Program-made: the position numbers and the translations under genes
In this document: positions 36,323-45,419 of the stretch, one piece after another
How positions within the stretch are numbered: position 1 is the first letter of the stretch
Layout of the letters: each line of letters opens with the position of its first letter
Notes under the pieces: generated by a model
The model's database searches: none
Told to the model about the DNA's origin: nothing
The model's input: the letters and a program-made list of their open reading frames with translations, nothing else
Assembly (NCBI GenBank): GCA_024278215.1
Contig: JAJRTR010000182.1
Location: forward strand, 1-64,000
Reading direction: 5' to 3'
Length of the DNA stretch: 64,000 nt
Origin: a bacterium
GTDB lineage: Bacteria; UBP15; UBA6099; JAJRTR01

Positions 36323-37150
36323 ATGAAAAGAACCTTTTTTACCATAATATTGCTGTTTTGCTCACTCTCATGCGGTGTGATCGTGAAGGCAGCCGGAGGC
36401 GCTGAAATGGCACCTCCTTCTATCCACAATGAGAAATCCATCATTAAAAGTTTCCTTATAGTTTGTGACGACGAAAGCATACGCTACTCGCTGTTCGCGG
36501 CAGCCGAAAAGGGTGTCAAATTCATCGAGCTGAAATCTGCGGCCACAATAATAAACCATAAAGAATGTTATGGTGCGGGAAGCTGCATGGTTTCCGGGGC
36601 AACACCGAAAGACCAATTGCCGAGCGATATTATTACCGCGCATGTGGCCTCCACCGGCAGCCTCGAACAGAAAGAAAAAACCAGAATCATTTTCGAGGCC
36701 GGCGAAACAAAAGTCTATTTCATAGGTTCGGTCCCCGGTTTCTCGAGTATGCCCACCGCTGTAGTGGCATCGGCAGATGCAAATAACGGGAACGATGAAA
36801 AAGATATTCAGGAAAAGACAGGCACGGCTAAAACAATCGACAAACCCGGGAAAACCGAATTAACCGCACCTCCGAAAAAAGGGCCCGAGATTACCGTTCA
36901 GGTGCGCAAAACAAGTTCAAACGATTTCACCGTTAAAATTCTCGCACGCGACGAGACAGGTATCGACTTCATCGAGATACTTGAAAACGGCAGCTTCATT
37001 GATGTACAAATATGCGGGAATAAGAAGGAATGCACATTCGTCAAAGAATTGAAAAAGAGGAAACCGGGCAGAAACAGATACCTGATAAAGAGTATGAACT
37101 CGGAAGGCGCGCTCAGTTTCCAGGAAGAGCTCATTTCATTCACCCGGTAG
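36323..37150 (+). CDS. Secreted protein with C-terminal Ig-like domain, unknown
   Basis: A 275-residue exported protein. An N-terminal signal (residues 1-24, I-I-L-L-F-C-S-L-S-C-G) may end in a weak lipobox. Residues 30-140 carry three or four Cys (C-Y-G-A-G-S-C). A Lys/Thr/Pro-rich linker (about 150-190) is followed by a beta-rich C-terminal segment with F-I-E-I-L-E-N-G and F-V-K-E-L-K-K-R-K-P-G-R-N-R-Y-L-I, in the style of Ig-like domains. No family was recognised. There is no ribosome binding site, but the -10 hexamer lies 8 nt upstream, so a leaderless transcript is possible. Followed by an R1 element. Confidence 0.6.
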   Translation: MKRTFFTIILLFCSLSCGVIVKAAGGAEMAPPSIHNEKSIIKSFLIVCDDESIRYSLFAAAEKGVKFIELKSAATIINHKECYGAGSCMVSGATPKDQLPSDIITAHVASTGSLEQKEKTRIIFEAGETKVYFIGSVPGFSSMPTAVVASADANNGNDEKDIQEKTGTAKTIDKPGKTELTAPPKKGPEITVQVRKTSSNDFTVKILARDETGIDFIEILENGSFIDVQICGNKKECTFVKELKKRKPGRNRYLIKSMNSEGALSFQEELISFTR

Positions 37151-37185
37151 TTCTTTCAAAGGTATTCAATAATGAAGATACGTAT

Positions 37186-37363
37186 GAGCCAATTGCAAAA
37201 TTATGATTCTGCTGCGGTCGGCTGCTATAGTCCATAGCTGCGTTGTCGGCGCGAAATCGTCCTCGACGTACTCTGCAAGTACGCCTGCGAGGATTTTACA
37301 CCTTCGCCTTGCTCTGGACAATTTCGCTCGCCCTCGCTACAAATATATTTTTGCAATTGGCTC
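37186..37363. repeat. R1 element, full copy 3
   Basis: A 178-bp R1 copy between the secreted protein and the HTH gene. Ends GAGCCAATTGCAAAATTATG and complement; the central palindrome is CGTACTCTGCAAGTACG with one mismatch. Same orientation as copy 2. Confidence 0.85.
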
Positions 37364-37380
37364 GAATTTTATTTTTTTGA

Positions 37381-37409
37381 TTGATCTAACCGGACATAAA
37401 TGATAAAAT
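37381..37409 (+). promoter_or_regulatory. Candidate promoter of the HTH/STAS pair
   Basis: TTGATC at 37381-37386, a 17-bp spacer and TAAAAT at 37404-37409, 33 bp upstream of the HTH gene. Confidence 0.45.
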
Positions 37410-37442
37410 AGCGGTTGATCCCGGAAGCAGCAGAGGGCGGAT

Positions 37443-37664
37443 ATGGCGCTTAAAAGGAAAAAAGAACCACCGAAAGAAAAACTGTATACGTTCGATGAGA
37501 TGCGCACAATTCTCCAGGTGGACAGGCGCAGACTCATGGAATGGGTGCAGTACAGGAAGATCCCGCATGTCAGAATAAAGGGGCAGGTCAGGTTCAAGAT
37601 GTCTGAAATAGCACAATGGATGATGGAAAAGAAAAAACCGCCGCAAAAGTTCAGCTTCAAATAA
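37443..37664 (+). CDS. Small HTH_17/MerR-like DNA-binding protein
   Basis: A 73-residue basic protein of the excisionase/HTH_17 type: Y-T-F-D-E-M-R-T-I-L-Q-V-D-R-R-R-L-M-E-W-V (14-34), then I-P-H-V-R-I-K-G-Q-V-R-F. It probably binds DNA as a winged-helix fold. It could regulate the downstream STAS gene (25 bp gap), suggesting an operon. Ribosome binding site GAGGGCGG. In many genomes such HTH proteins regulate mobile elements, but no integrase is near. Confidence 0.75.
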   Translation: MALKRKKEPPKEKLYTFDEMRTILQVDRRRLMEWVQYRKIPHVRIKGQVRFKMSEIAQWMMEKKKPPQKFSFK

Positions 37665-37689
37665 TTTTACCTGTACGGCATGGAACCCC

Positions 37690-38067
37690 ATGGATATTCA
37701 ACAGACCAATCCCGAGGCGAGAGACGCTGTGCTTCTGCGTCTTGAAGGCAGCCTTGTCAGGCATGAAGACCAGGAACTCGAACTACTGATCCGTGAACTG
37801 ATTGACAGACATTGCCGCCGCTTTGTGCTGGACTTCAATCTCGTCGACTTCATAGACAGCGCCGGTATCGGACTCATTATGAAATTTGCCGCACTCATCG
37901 AAAAGGCAGGCGGCGCCCTGCTGCTGTGCAACCCGCAGGACAATGTGCAAAATGTTTTCTCGATGCTCGGCATCGAGTCCCGCTTTAAGATTTTCGACGA
38001 TCTCGCCAAGGCACTCATTGCCTGTGGTCGACAACTTAACCTCGAAATTATCTCCGTCAAATTCTAA
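37690..38067 (+). CDS. STAS anti-sigma factor antagonist
   Basis: A 125-residue SpoIIAA-like STAS protein. The phosphorylation motif is intact: F-I-D-S-A-G-I-G-L with Ser57. In the family it binds an anti-sigma factor when unphosphorylated and releases the sigma factor. No RsbW/SpoIIAB-type kinase or sigma factor is in the window, so it must act with a distant partner. It lies 25 bp after the HTH gene and is probably cotranscribed. A second STAS-like protein is at 13471-13920. Confidence 0.85.
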   Translation: MDIQQTNPEARDAVLLRLEGSLVRHEDQELELLIRELIDRHCRRFVLDFNLVDFIDSAGIGLIMKFAALIEKAGGALLLCNPQDNVQNVFSMLGIESRFKIFDDLAKALIACGRQLNLEIISVKF

Positions 38068-38387
38068 TCTGCATTGGTGCAATATGAGAGTTTATCCCAA
38101 TACCGTTCTCTTAATAGTACAGATCGACCTCGTGTTATTTATCCTCGAAAACCCGGCGCCGGATAGATTCCCGGACTTTTGCCTTGCAGCCTGAAGGGAA
38201 ACGTGGTACTGTCCAAATAATAGGTGTATACTTATACTTGTAGACGTTGTTGATACGTCCGCATTCTTCAAGTTTGCTGCGTGCCTGTAAGGAGCTGGAG
38301 ACCTCGTAATATAAGGAAGCCAACAGAGTCTACAATCCCGCATTTATATTGCAGCGGCAAACAGTGAACGCCGAGAAACAGAATAAT

Positions 38388-39893
38388 ATGAACAAAAGCC
38401 GCCTGGCATTAGTCATTCCCCCTGCCGTATCCGCAGTACATAAGGACGTGGCAATGAAGGAAAGCCTGCCTCACATCGGCATCGCCTACCTCGCGGGCAA
38501 CCTCGACCGCAGCAGACACGATGTGCGTGTCTTCGACTGTCCGGCGACAGGGACTTCACTTAAAAAACTTATTTCAGAATTACGATCCTATGATCCAACA
38601 GTTGTCGGTTTCACTTCGTTCACACAACAAATTGTCGATACCCACTATTCCGCAGAAGCTGCAAGGGCTGCCCTGCCCGGCGCGGTTATTCTGATCGGCG
38701 GCTATCACGCTGCCGCAGTGCCCGGGGAAACAGCCGAGCGGTTCCCTGCTTTCGATGTTGTTGTCCGGGGAGAAGGGGAGCACACGCTCAACGAGCTGAT
38801 GAACACCGTGGCAGACGGCGGTTACCCGGATGCCCTTTCGGAAATAGCGGGACTATGCTACATGCACGGCGACACTCCATACAAAACGCCCGAAAGACCT
38901 TTTATAGAGGAACTCGACTCGCTGAAATTCCCGGCTTACGACCTTATGCCGATGGAACTTTACAGCGGTTTCTACAGTTTCTTCACGCTCAGACGCCGCA
39001 CCGTGCCGCTCTCCACGGGTCGAGGCTGCCCCTACCACTGCATATTTTGCTATAAAGCAACAGGCGACAGATACAGGGTCAGGAAGATCGCATCTGTCAT
39101 GGAGGAAGTGCGCCGCGATATCCGCGACTTCAATGTTCAGGATATCGTGATCACCGACGAATCGTTCCTGCAATACAAAGACCGCATCGTCGAATTCTGC
39201 GAAACTATTCTCACCGAGGGAATCCAGAAAAAAGTCAAATGGATATGCCAGGCTCGTGTCAACCATGCAGACCCTGATGTGCTGAAACTCATGAAACGCG
39301 CCGGTTGCCGTGTCATCTGCTACGGCATCGAATCCGGTGACCGCGAAATATTGAAAAGAATAAAAAAGGGCATTACTTTCGAACAGGCCCACAATGCCAT
39401 AAACTGGGCGAAACAGGCAGGGATCCTCACCGACACAAACTTTATCATCGGTCACCCCGGAGACACACGGGAAACAATAAAACGCACGATAGATTTCTCG
39501 AAAATACTTAATGCCGATCTCGCCTCGTTTGCCATCCTCGTGCCGTTTCCCGGCACCCGTGTCGCTGAGATGGCGCGGCGCGGAGAAGGTGGCCTCAAAC
39601 TCATCTCCGACGACTACTCACAGTTCGGCAAACAAGTCGGCGGGGCTATGACTCTCGACACTATCGAGCGTTCCGAACTCGAACGGCTTCACCGCAGCGC
39701 ATACATGAAGTTCTACCTTCGTCCTTCCCGCATTCTTAAACTCTTCATCGTCGCCGACATTCGTATGCTTTTCATCATGGCGCTCCACACTTTGCTCACA
39801 AAACTCGGTCTCTCCGACCCCCGCCGCAAACCGCCTGAAATCGTAATTGCAAACAACACCACAATATCAAAAGAGACAACGTCTTCGACTTGA
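38388..39893 (+). CDS. B12-binding radical SAM protein
   Basis: A 501-residue cobalamin-binding radical SAM protein. Residues 1-150 form a B12-binding Rossmann domain (V-V-G-F-T-S-F-T-Q-Q and G-G-Y-H-A-A), then the radical SAM core with C-x3-C-x2-C at Cys214/218/221 (G-R-G-C-P-Y-H-C-I-F-C). B12-radical SAM enzymes of the BchE/P-methylase type make methyl transfers or rearrangements; the substrate here is unknown. The long C-terminal helical region is basic. The ATG at 38388 was chosen over an upstream TTG at 38349. A terminator follows. Confidence 0.9.
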   Translation: MNKSRLALVIPPAVSAVHKDVAMKESLPHIGIAYLAGNLDRSRHDVRVFDCPATGTSLKKLISELRSYDPTVVGFTSFTQQIVDTHYSAEAARAALPGAVILIGGYHAAAVPGETAERFPAFDVVVRGEGEHTLNELMNTVADGGYPDALSEIAGLCYMHGDTPYKTPERPFIEELDSLKFPAYDLMPMELYSGFYSFFTLRRRTVPLSTGRGCPYHCIFCYKATGDRYRVRKIASVMEEVRRDIRDFNVQDIVITDESFLQYKDRIVEFCETILTEGIQKKVKWICQARVNHADPDVLKLMKRAGCRVICYGIESGDREILKRIKKGITFEQAHNAINWAKQAGILTDTNFIIGHPGDTRETIKRTIDFSKILNADLASFAILVPFPGTRVAEMARRGEGGLKLISDDYSQFGKQVGGAMTLDTIERSELERLHRSAYMKFYLRPSRILKLFIVADIRMLFIMALHTLLTKLGLSDPRRKPPEIVIANNTTISKETTSST

Positions 39894-39898
39894 TCGAA

Positions 39899-39932
39899 GA
39901 ATCCTCCGGAGCAAGCACCGGGGAATTCTTTT
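39899..39932 (+). terminator. Rho-independent terminator
   Basis: Imperfect stem GAATCCTCCGG (39899-39909) with CCGGGGAATTC (39918-39928), loop of 8, then TTTT. It lies right after the radical SAM gene. Confidence 0.6.
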
Positions 39933-40073
39933 CGATTGCGGGCGCAGGCGGCTCACTCGTGACGGAGAGAATGCGCGTCTCCGGAAAATGATGAACTAAC
40001 CCGCATATAGCATTTATTATTTAGAACTGCATACGTATAGTTACGATTATCATGTACAAAGGAAAGAACCCTT

Positions 40074-40121
40074 TATTGTCGCGTCAACAATGAAAAGACG
40101 TAAGAAAATAATTTAGCCCGT
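40074..40121. repeat. R4 left end, solo
   Basis: TTGTCGCGTCAACAATGAAA and the following bases match the left end of R4. The 39933-40185 gap contains nothing else recognised. Confidence 0.5.
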
Positions 40122-40185
40122 ACAAAATCTGTTGTATAAAAAAACCAATAAAAAGGTGTTTCTTTCTCTTTCGATTAGGGGCTTT

Positions 40186-42249
40186 TTATAACCGTGATAT
40201 CCTTGTTGAAGTAATCGCGCCGGTTTTAATGTTTATCCGCACTTTCAATTTTCCCAGCGGCACAACGACTTCTTCGCCTTCGAGAACAGCTTCGGGAGGC
40301 ATCTCTTTTGAAGACGAGGTCGCTGTGAAAAGAGCCTTGTCGCCATTCTGACGCCATATCATCACGGGCAGCCTGGTGTCCGGATAAAAACCTGTGGCAG
40401 TACCCTCGTATATTGTCCCCCTGGTAAACGGTGTCAGCGTTGTCGCGACGTTCTTCTGTTCCTCACTTCGTCTAATCCAGAAAGTTGTCATCGAATTTTG
40501 AAAATCAATCTTCACCGAAAGTTTTATCTCAGGATTCGGCGATATATTCGGATAAACCGATCTCGGTTCATGCGACGGCCCGTCCGCGTGAAGTATCCAG
40601 TCGATAGTGTGCGCTTCGGCGGCCTCGACATAAGTTACATCTATCATTCCATCTCCCGTCAGCACTATGGCACGCATTGCATTGACCTGCTCATCGATCC
40701 CTTTGCACTCGACGGAAACACCCGTGAAGTATTTGTTATCCTCGAACGCGAGCGCGTCGCAGGGAACACGTATCTGCTGTTTGCCGTCGATCATGATCGT
40801 GTTGTGCGCCTCGGTCGTTCTATACCATGAACGATACAGCGGGTGGCCGTAGGAGATGGTGCCGGGATCGGGGAACAGTTCGTGTCCGCCCGAGTAGTAG
40901 ATGAGACCCAGCCTGTCGTAATGGTCATGCGCGCCGCATGGCGGATTGTACTTGATCAGCGCGTATTGCTCACCGAGCCTCAGGACTGTTATGCCTGTGT
41001 CGGGCATGTGCGACGATCTTCGCGGCATCGCCCACACCGGCGGCGCGCTTTCCGGCGCGACGTAATACATAAACACGGTATCATCAACATTGTCCCAGCC
41101 TTTGCTGTTGCCGAGGTGATTTATTATGCTGTCGAGCGACGTATCATTAAAGGCCCATCTTGCGACCACAAGGCCCGGCATCGCGTCATGAATAGTGTTG
41201 CCCCTGCCACCGTCGTTCAGCGCGGGCAGACTCCCGTCCGGCATCACGAGTGCTGTTATGGATGTGAAGAGTTTCTTCAGTCGCGGCGCCTCGCACAGGT
41301 CGAGGTTGCTGTTTCGGCAAACAGCCGCCAGCGCCTGGAACGGTTTCAACACGAACAGGTGGTAGCCGACCGATCTTTCATACCACATACCTTCATCCGT
41401 TATCCCCAGCTCTATCTGTTTGCGAAGGTCCTCCTCCGCGAATTCCACAAGTGAACCCCTGCCGGACACAAGACCCGTCATAAGAATAGATACCGATTGC
41501 CACACCTGTATATTATGAATGCCGAACGGGAACATGCGAATGTGTCTGGCTGCCGGAATCAGCAGTAATTTTATAATATTGCTGCGATCCATGGCAGACA
41601 TTGCGGGCGAGTCCGCTATCAGATCGAATGTAGCACAGGCGTTTATTAGCCATTTCGCTTCACCGAGCGATTGAGCCGTGATGCGGCCAAGACCCGCCGG
41701 GCCGCCGTGCGGCGGATAATGTTTATAGGCTTTCGCGTATCGCACAAGGATCGTCCTCGCGAAACCCGCGTACCAGTCGTCGCCGGTAAGTTGATAGAGA
41801 AGCGCCGCTTTTTGTGCAATACGGATGTTGTTGTGATGTGTAATCGCTCTCCACGCGGCGTCGAGAAGCTCACCCTCGTGATACTTTCCTGTCGAAGGAT
41901 CGCGGTGTCTGTGCGGTTCGTCCCGATTGTATTCGAGCCGCCGGCCAGTGTCCGGCGCAACGTAATTCTGCGTCCAGCCGCCGCCTCTCTCCGGTATGTC
42001 CGGTTCCCGGTCGCGCCATTTGTCCACATCCGCTTTCATCCGCTCGAAATGCGCGCTTGCCCATGCGACATTGTTTATGTTCCATACGATACGGTCGATG
42101 TCGCTCTGTGACAACAGCAGTTTCAGCCCGACTGCGTTTTCAGCTCCGGCACCTGCGGCACAGGCCCTTGCGGACGCGATGACTGTGAATGCGATCACAA
42201 AAATCACGATGATTTTTCCTGCTGGTAACCGGACAGCTTTTTGTAACAT
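40186..42249 (-). CDS. Heparinase II/III-family polysaccharide lyase-like protein
   Basis: A 687-residue exported protein of the heparinase II/III family (PF07940) with an N-terminal alpha/alpha toroid and a C-terminal beta-sheet domain. The signal peptide runs through about residue 33 (ends A-R-A-C-A-A-G). Markers: A-L-L-Y-Q-L-T-G-D, N-I-Q-V-W-Q-S-V-S-I-L, D-G-G-R-G-N, and G-A-H-D-H-Y-D-R-L-G-L at the usual active-site His/Tyr region. It would cleave acidic or uronic-acid-containing polysaccharide by beta-elimination; the exact substrate is unknown. The start at 42249 has GGGAGGAAAG upstream. It is adjacent to, but divergent from, LpxL. Confidence 0.88.
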   Translation of the reverse strand: MLQKAVRLPAGKIIVIFVIAFTVIASARACAAGAGAENAVGLKLLLSQSDIDRIVWNINNVAWASAHFERMKADVDKWRDREPDIPERGGGWTQNYVAPDTGRRLEYNRDEPHRHRDPSTGKYHEGELLDAAWRAITHHNNIRIAQKAALLYQLTGDDWYAGFARTILVRYAKAYKHYPPHGGPAGLGRITAQSLGEAKWLINACATFDLIADSPAMSAMDRSNIIKLLLIPAARHIRMFPFGIHNIQVWQSVSILMTGLVSGRGSLVEFAEEDLRKQIELGITDEGMWYERSVGYHLFVLKPFQALAAVCRNSNLDLCEAPRLKKLFTSITALVMPDGSLPALNDGGRGNTIHDAMPGLVVARWAFNDTSLDSIINHLGNSKGWDNVDDTVFMYYVAPESAPPVWAMPRRSSHMPDTGITVLRLGEQYALIKYNPPCGAHDHYDRLGLIYYSGGHELFPDPGTISYGHPLYRSWYRTTEAHNTIMIDGKQQIRVPCDALAFEDNKYFTGVSVECKGIDEQVNAMRAIVLTGDGMIDVTYVEAAEAHTIDWILHADGPSHEPRSVYPNISPNPEIKLSVKIDFQNSMTTFWIRRSEEQKNVATTLTPFTRGTIYEGTATGFYPDTRLPVMIWRQNGDKALFTATSSSKEMPPEAVLEGEEVVVPLGKLKVRINIKTGAITSTRISRL

Positions 42250-42409
42250 TAGCACTTTCCTCCCTGGTTGCGGATATTCACAAAAGGTATACATACATTT
42301 TAACATAAAATTTATTGTGTTTTTCCCCCGACGGCTTTTAAAGAGTATTTTCTATGCTAATATATACTATCGACATACAAGCGAACTTCTCAGAACGGTT
42401 GACATTATT

Positions 42410-43435
42410 ATGACTGGCAGCGACAACAGGCAGACATGGCCTGACCCCAGAGATACGGAACCGGACAAAAGAATAATAGGCGAAGAGTTGCCGGATGATT
42501 ATTTCCGGCCTATGCCGTTCAGGGCACGCTTAAAGTATTTTCTGATACGTAGTGTAGTAGCGGCCATTGGAAAGATGGCTGCGGTAGCGCCGGAGAGCTG
42601 GACATACAGTGTGTGCGTGCGCCTCACACTGTTTCTGCATCGCAAAGTTCACAAGTTCCGAAAACTCGCCAGGAAGCATCTCGAGATAGCTTTCGGCAAG
42701 GAGAAAACACCGGAAGAAATAGACGAAATACTCCGGCAGACCTACATCAATTATGGAAAGAACCTTGCCGAATTTCTCATGGTGCCCCACAAGTCGAAAG
42801 AATGGATCGAAAGCCGTGTCGCGTTCAACGACCCGAACTGGATAATCAGGACCGAACTTCAGAAAGGAAACGGCGTCATCGGCCTGAGCGGACATTTCGG
42901 CAGTTGGGAACTCGTGGCCGCAAGGCTTGGTATTTATCACTATCCGATGGTTGCTGTTGTAAAGGCGCAGCGCGATGCGATGATGTCTCGCTTTGTTATG
43001 GACACACGCACAAAATGGGGCAATGAATATATTTTCCGCACAAAAGGAGTTAAGGAAGAGTGCTACCGCCAGCTGAAACAGAATAAGATACTTGCGCTGA
43101 TGGCCGACCAGAATGCCAGCCACGGCGGGATATTCGTCGACTTTTTCGGAAGGGAAGCATCAACATTCAAAGGCCCGGCGTTTTTCGGCATGATGACCAA
43201 AGCGCCGGTTGTCCCGAGCTTCCCCATGCGCAACGAGGACAACACCGTCACTCTTCATGTGTTCAAGCCTATTGAAATGCGCGACACCGGCAACTTCGAC
43301 GAAGACCTTCAATATAATGTGCAGCAGTGCGCTCTGGCCGTCGAGAAATTCGCGCGGAAATATCCCTCCGAGTATTTCTGGTGGCACCGGCGTTGGAAGA
43401 CAAAACGTAAAGATTCCGAAGCTGCAAAGGAATGA
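42410..43435 (+). CDS. Lipid A acyltransferase (LpxL/HtrB family)
   Basis: A 341-residue protein of the lysophospholipid/lauroyl acyltransferase family (PF03279). It has an N-terminal hydrophobic segment and the catalytic H-x4-E motif as G-H-F-G-S-W-E-L, with a later G-x-x-F-V-D-F-F-G-R-E-A. It adds a secondary acyl chain to Kdo2-lipid IVA at the inner membrane. This strongly implies a lipid A-containing outer membrane. The ATG at 42410 has a weak ribosome binding site; the longer frame upstream overlaps the divergent lyase gene and is rejected. Confidence 0.93.
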   Translation: MTGSDNRQTWPDPRDTEPDKRIIGEELPDDYFRPMPFRARLKYFLIRSVVAAIGKMAAVAPESWTYSVCVRLTLFLHRKVHKFRKLARKHLEIAFGKEKTPEEIDEILRQTYINYGKNLAEFLMVPHKSKEWIESRVAFNDPNWIIRTELQKGNGVIGLSGHFGSWELVAARLGIYHYPMVAVVKAQRDAMMSRFVMDTRTKWGNEYIFRTKGVKEECYRQLKQNKILALMADQNASHGGIFVDFFGREASTFKGPAFFGMMTKAPVVPSFPMRNEDNTVTLHVFKPIEMRDTGNFDEDLQYNVQQCALAVEKFARKYPSEYFWWHRRWKTKRKDSEAAKE

Positions 43436-43541
43436 ACCTGCCTGCAGCTTATCCCGCATTGCATTGGTGACCTGAAAAGATAAAAACCCTGCGTGTTTGT
43501 ATTAAAGTAGTATTTAATACAATTTGCAAAACGCAGTTGTG

Positions 43542-43714
43542 CCCTAACCCGGCATAGCCGAAACCAAAAAGGTCGCATTTTCGTGCCCGGATCAATGCGG
43601 TTCGAGCACAGCACACAGAGTTTCAGCGTTCCCAAGGTCTACCTTGGAAACGCCTGTAACTGGAAGCTCCAGCTTCCACCGATCTCTTTTCAGCATTTCT
43701 TTACCATCCTGCGT
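43542..43714. repeat. Repeat R5, copy 2
   Basis: Inverted counterpart of positions 1-173 (for example CCAAGGTCTACCTTGG, and the GTTACAGGCG region in reverse). It lies after the LpxL gene. Short fragments of the same family are at 18350-18377 and 63341-63385. Confidence 0.75.
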
Positions 43715-43950
43715 ATCATTTCAGTCGTAAAATACTTCTCTATTTACCTGACGTCCTCAATATCTTTCACTTTCCATTCGCCCCATGAGTAGTATTCCTG
43801 CAATATTTTATATTTCTGTTTAGAATTAGAATAAAATGGGTATCTCCTAGAAATAATAACTTTGCATACGCGTTCATATATGATTTTCTGGTGCTGCACC
43901 TCCGGGAGATGTTGCTTAACACATAATTTTGAAATATATGTGTTAATACA
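43690..43950 (-). pseudogene. Degraded coding remnant, unknown
   Basis: On the minus strand an open stretch (43950-43747) encodes C-I-N-T-Y-I-S-K-L and later Y-Y-S-W-G-E-W-K-V-K-D-I-E-D-V-R, then a TAA (43744-43746), then E-K-Y-F-T-T-E-M-I-R-R-M-V-K-K-C and TGA (43690-43692). No start codon is evident. It looks like the 3' end of a decayed gene, the tail of which is part of repeat R5. I do not recognise the family. The 43951-44130 region is AT-rich and otherwise empty. Confidence 0.4.
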
Positions 43951-44130
43951 TCACGAAGCGTATGGAGATATATATTTATAGAGCTGATAATCCTTTTTTA
44001 AGATAACCGGATTTTCCCTTGTGCCCCCAGTTTGTGACTCCGGTGATTTCTCTGAATATTTTCTCCGCGAACAGGTGCAAAATATCTTTATCAGATAATC
44101 AAGCGTATTCACGGAGATAAGATTACTGCC

Positions 44131-44550
44131 ATGCCTCCATCAATGAGAAAAAGCGTTCTTATTATTGAGGATGACGATGATATGTCCCAACTCATCAGCG
44201 GTATTCTTACTGATGCCGGTTTCTCAACCCATATTTCACATAATGGCGAAAATGGTTTTGAGACAGCCGAAAATATTCTTCCCGATATTATCCTTCTTGA
44301 TATAATGCTTCCGGGTATAGACGGCATAGAGGTATGCCGTCTATTGTCTACCAGCAAAAAAACAAAGCATATTCCTGTTATCATGGTTACAGTGAAGAAA
44401 GAACTCTCTTGTAAACTTGCATCCTATATTTCCGGCGCAAAGCGATTTGTATCTAAACCCTTCGGTGTCGACGAATTGATTTATGAAGTGAACAATGCTC
44501 TGAATCAATATTCTAATAGCAAATCATCGCAATATGATATTAATGCCTGA
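44131..44550 (+). CDS. CheY-like single-domain response regulator
   Basis: A 139-residue receiver domain without an output domain. The acidic pocket is E-D-D-D-D (13-17), the phosphoacceptor Asp57 lies in L-L-D-I-M-L-P-G, and the conserved Lys is in S-K-P-F-G. It may pass phosphate between kinases (for example the hybrid kinases in this window) or act on a motor or enzyme. The codon and base use is AT-richer than its neighbours. GGAGATAA lies upstream of the ATG. Confidence 0.9.
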   Translation: MPPSMRKSVLIIEDDDDMSQLISGILTDAGFSTHISHNGENGFETAENILPDIILLDIMLPGIDGIEVCRLLSTSKKTKHIPVIMVTVKKELSCKLASYISGAKRFVSKPFGVDELIYEVNNALNQYSNSKSSQYDINA

Positions 44551-45294
44551 TACTCCCACATTTAATCATTCGGAATCCGTTTTTCTTGTTCTTTTGATTC
44601 TCTGTCATCAATCTTAACTGTTTCTTTAAAATCAATACATAAATTCCCGATTCCGTCACCTGATCGCCTCTCTTCGACTCCCTCACATCAGCATATGCGA
44701 AAAGCGTCTATTGCACAGACAGCATATATATAAGATGTTGCTTTTGATTGCTTTATCAAGATAAAATGTCAGGCCCCTGTATCTTAACACCGATATTATA
44801 CGCTTTATTTATAGGGCAATATGTTTTCAACATTTTTTTAACTTTTCCCCATAATATTTTATTCCATCATGTTGAAATTAAACACATCAATCGCTATTGC
44901 GTTCTAATTATATAAATATACTATATTTGGTTTTTTAATATTGCGGGTATATCATCATAACATTAAGGCATTATTTTGCAATAAAGTTACACATAATGTC
45001 TAATTTATATCTATAATGACCATATCCGATCAGTCATGTGATTTTCTTGTGGAAAACATCGCTTTCAACACGATTGACTCCACAATAAACGGATGATAAA
45101 TGGAAGCAGTTGTTTGAACATTCACAATTGTATTTTTTATTAACCGCATGAATTTCAATGACAATCGTGCTGTCGTATTCATTTCATGTTGTACACAGTT
45201 AGATCGAAGCCGTCATATTATGTATTTTCTTGTATTTAAGGGAGATTCTATGTTTTTGAAATACTATGAGGTCGAAATATGTTATTAATCGAAG

Positions 45295-45380
45295 ATCGTT
45301 TCAGGGCTGCTGAAACGATGGAAGCAGTGCCTCGCGGCACTAATGCATATTGAAGCCCGGCAAGTGCAAACAGCTTGCAC
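45295..45380. ncRNA. Candidate pseudoknotted structured RNA
   Basis: In an AT-rich 870-bp gap: a perfect 9-bp stem ATCGTTTCA/TGAAACGAT (45295-45303, 45311-45319) with loop GGGCTGC; a second stem AGTGCC/GGCACT (45326-45331, 45336-45341) with loop TCGC; AGCCC at 45354-45358 able to pair with GGGCT of the first loop (pseudoknot); and a third stem GTGCAA/TTGCAC (45364-45369, 45375-45380). The overall form resembles small self-cleaving ribozymes or riboswitches, but it does not match one I can name. Strand is undetermined. The rest of 44551-45419 shows nothing. Confidence 0.4.
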
Positions 45381-45419
45381 AAACATTAAATAATATCCAG
45401 ATTAGCATAATATAGCATA

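Noticed and set aside
37443-37664. Excisionase of an integrated element
   Set aside because: The HTH fold would fit, but there is no integrase or attachment site and the gene is paired with a STAS gene.
38135-38323. A 62-codon minus-strand frame in the gap before the B12-radical SAM gene
   Set aside because: Starts with TTG without a ribosome binding site and no family motif was seen; the gap 38068-38387 is left unassigned.
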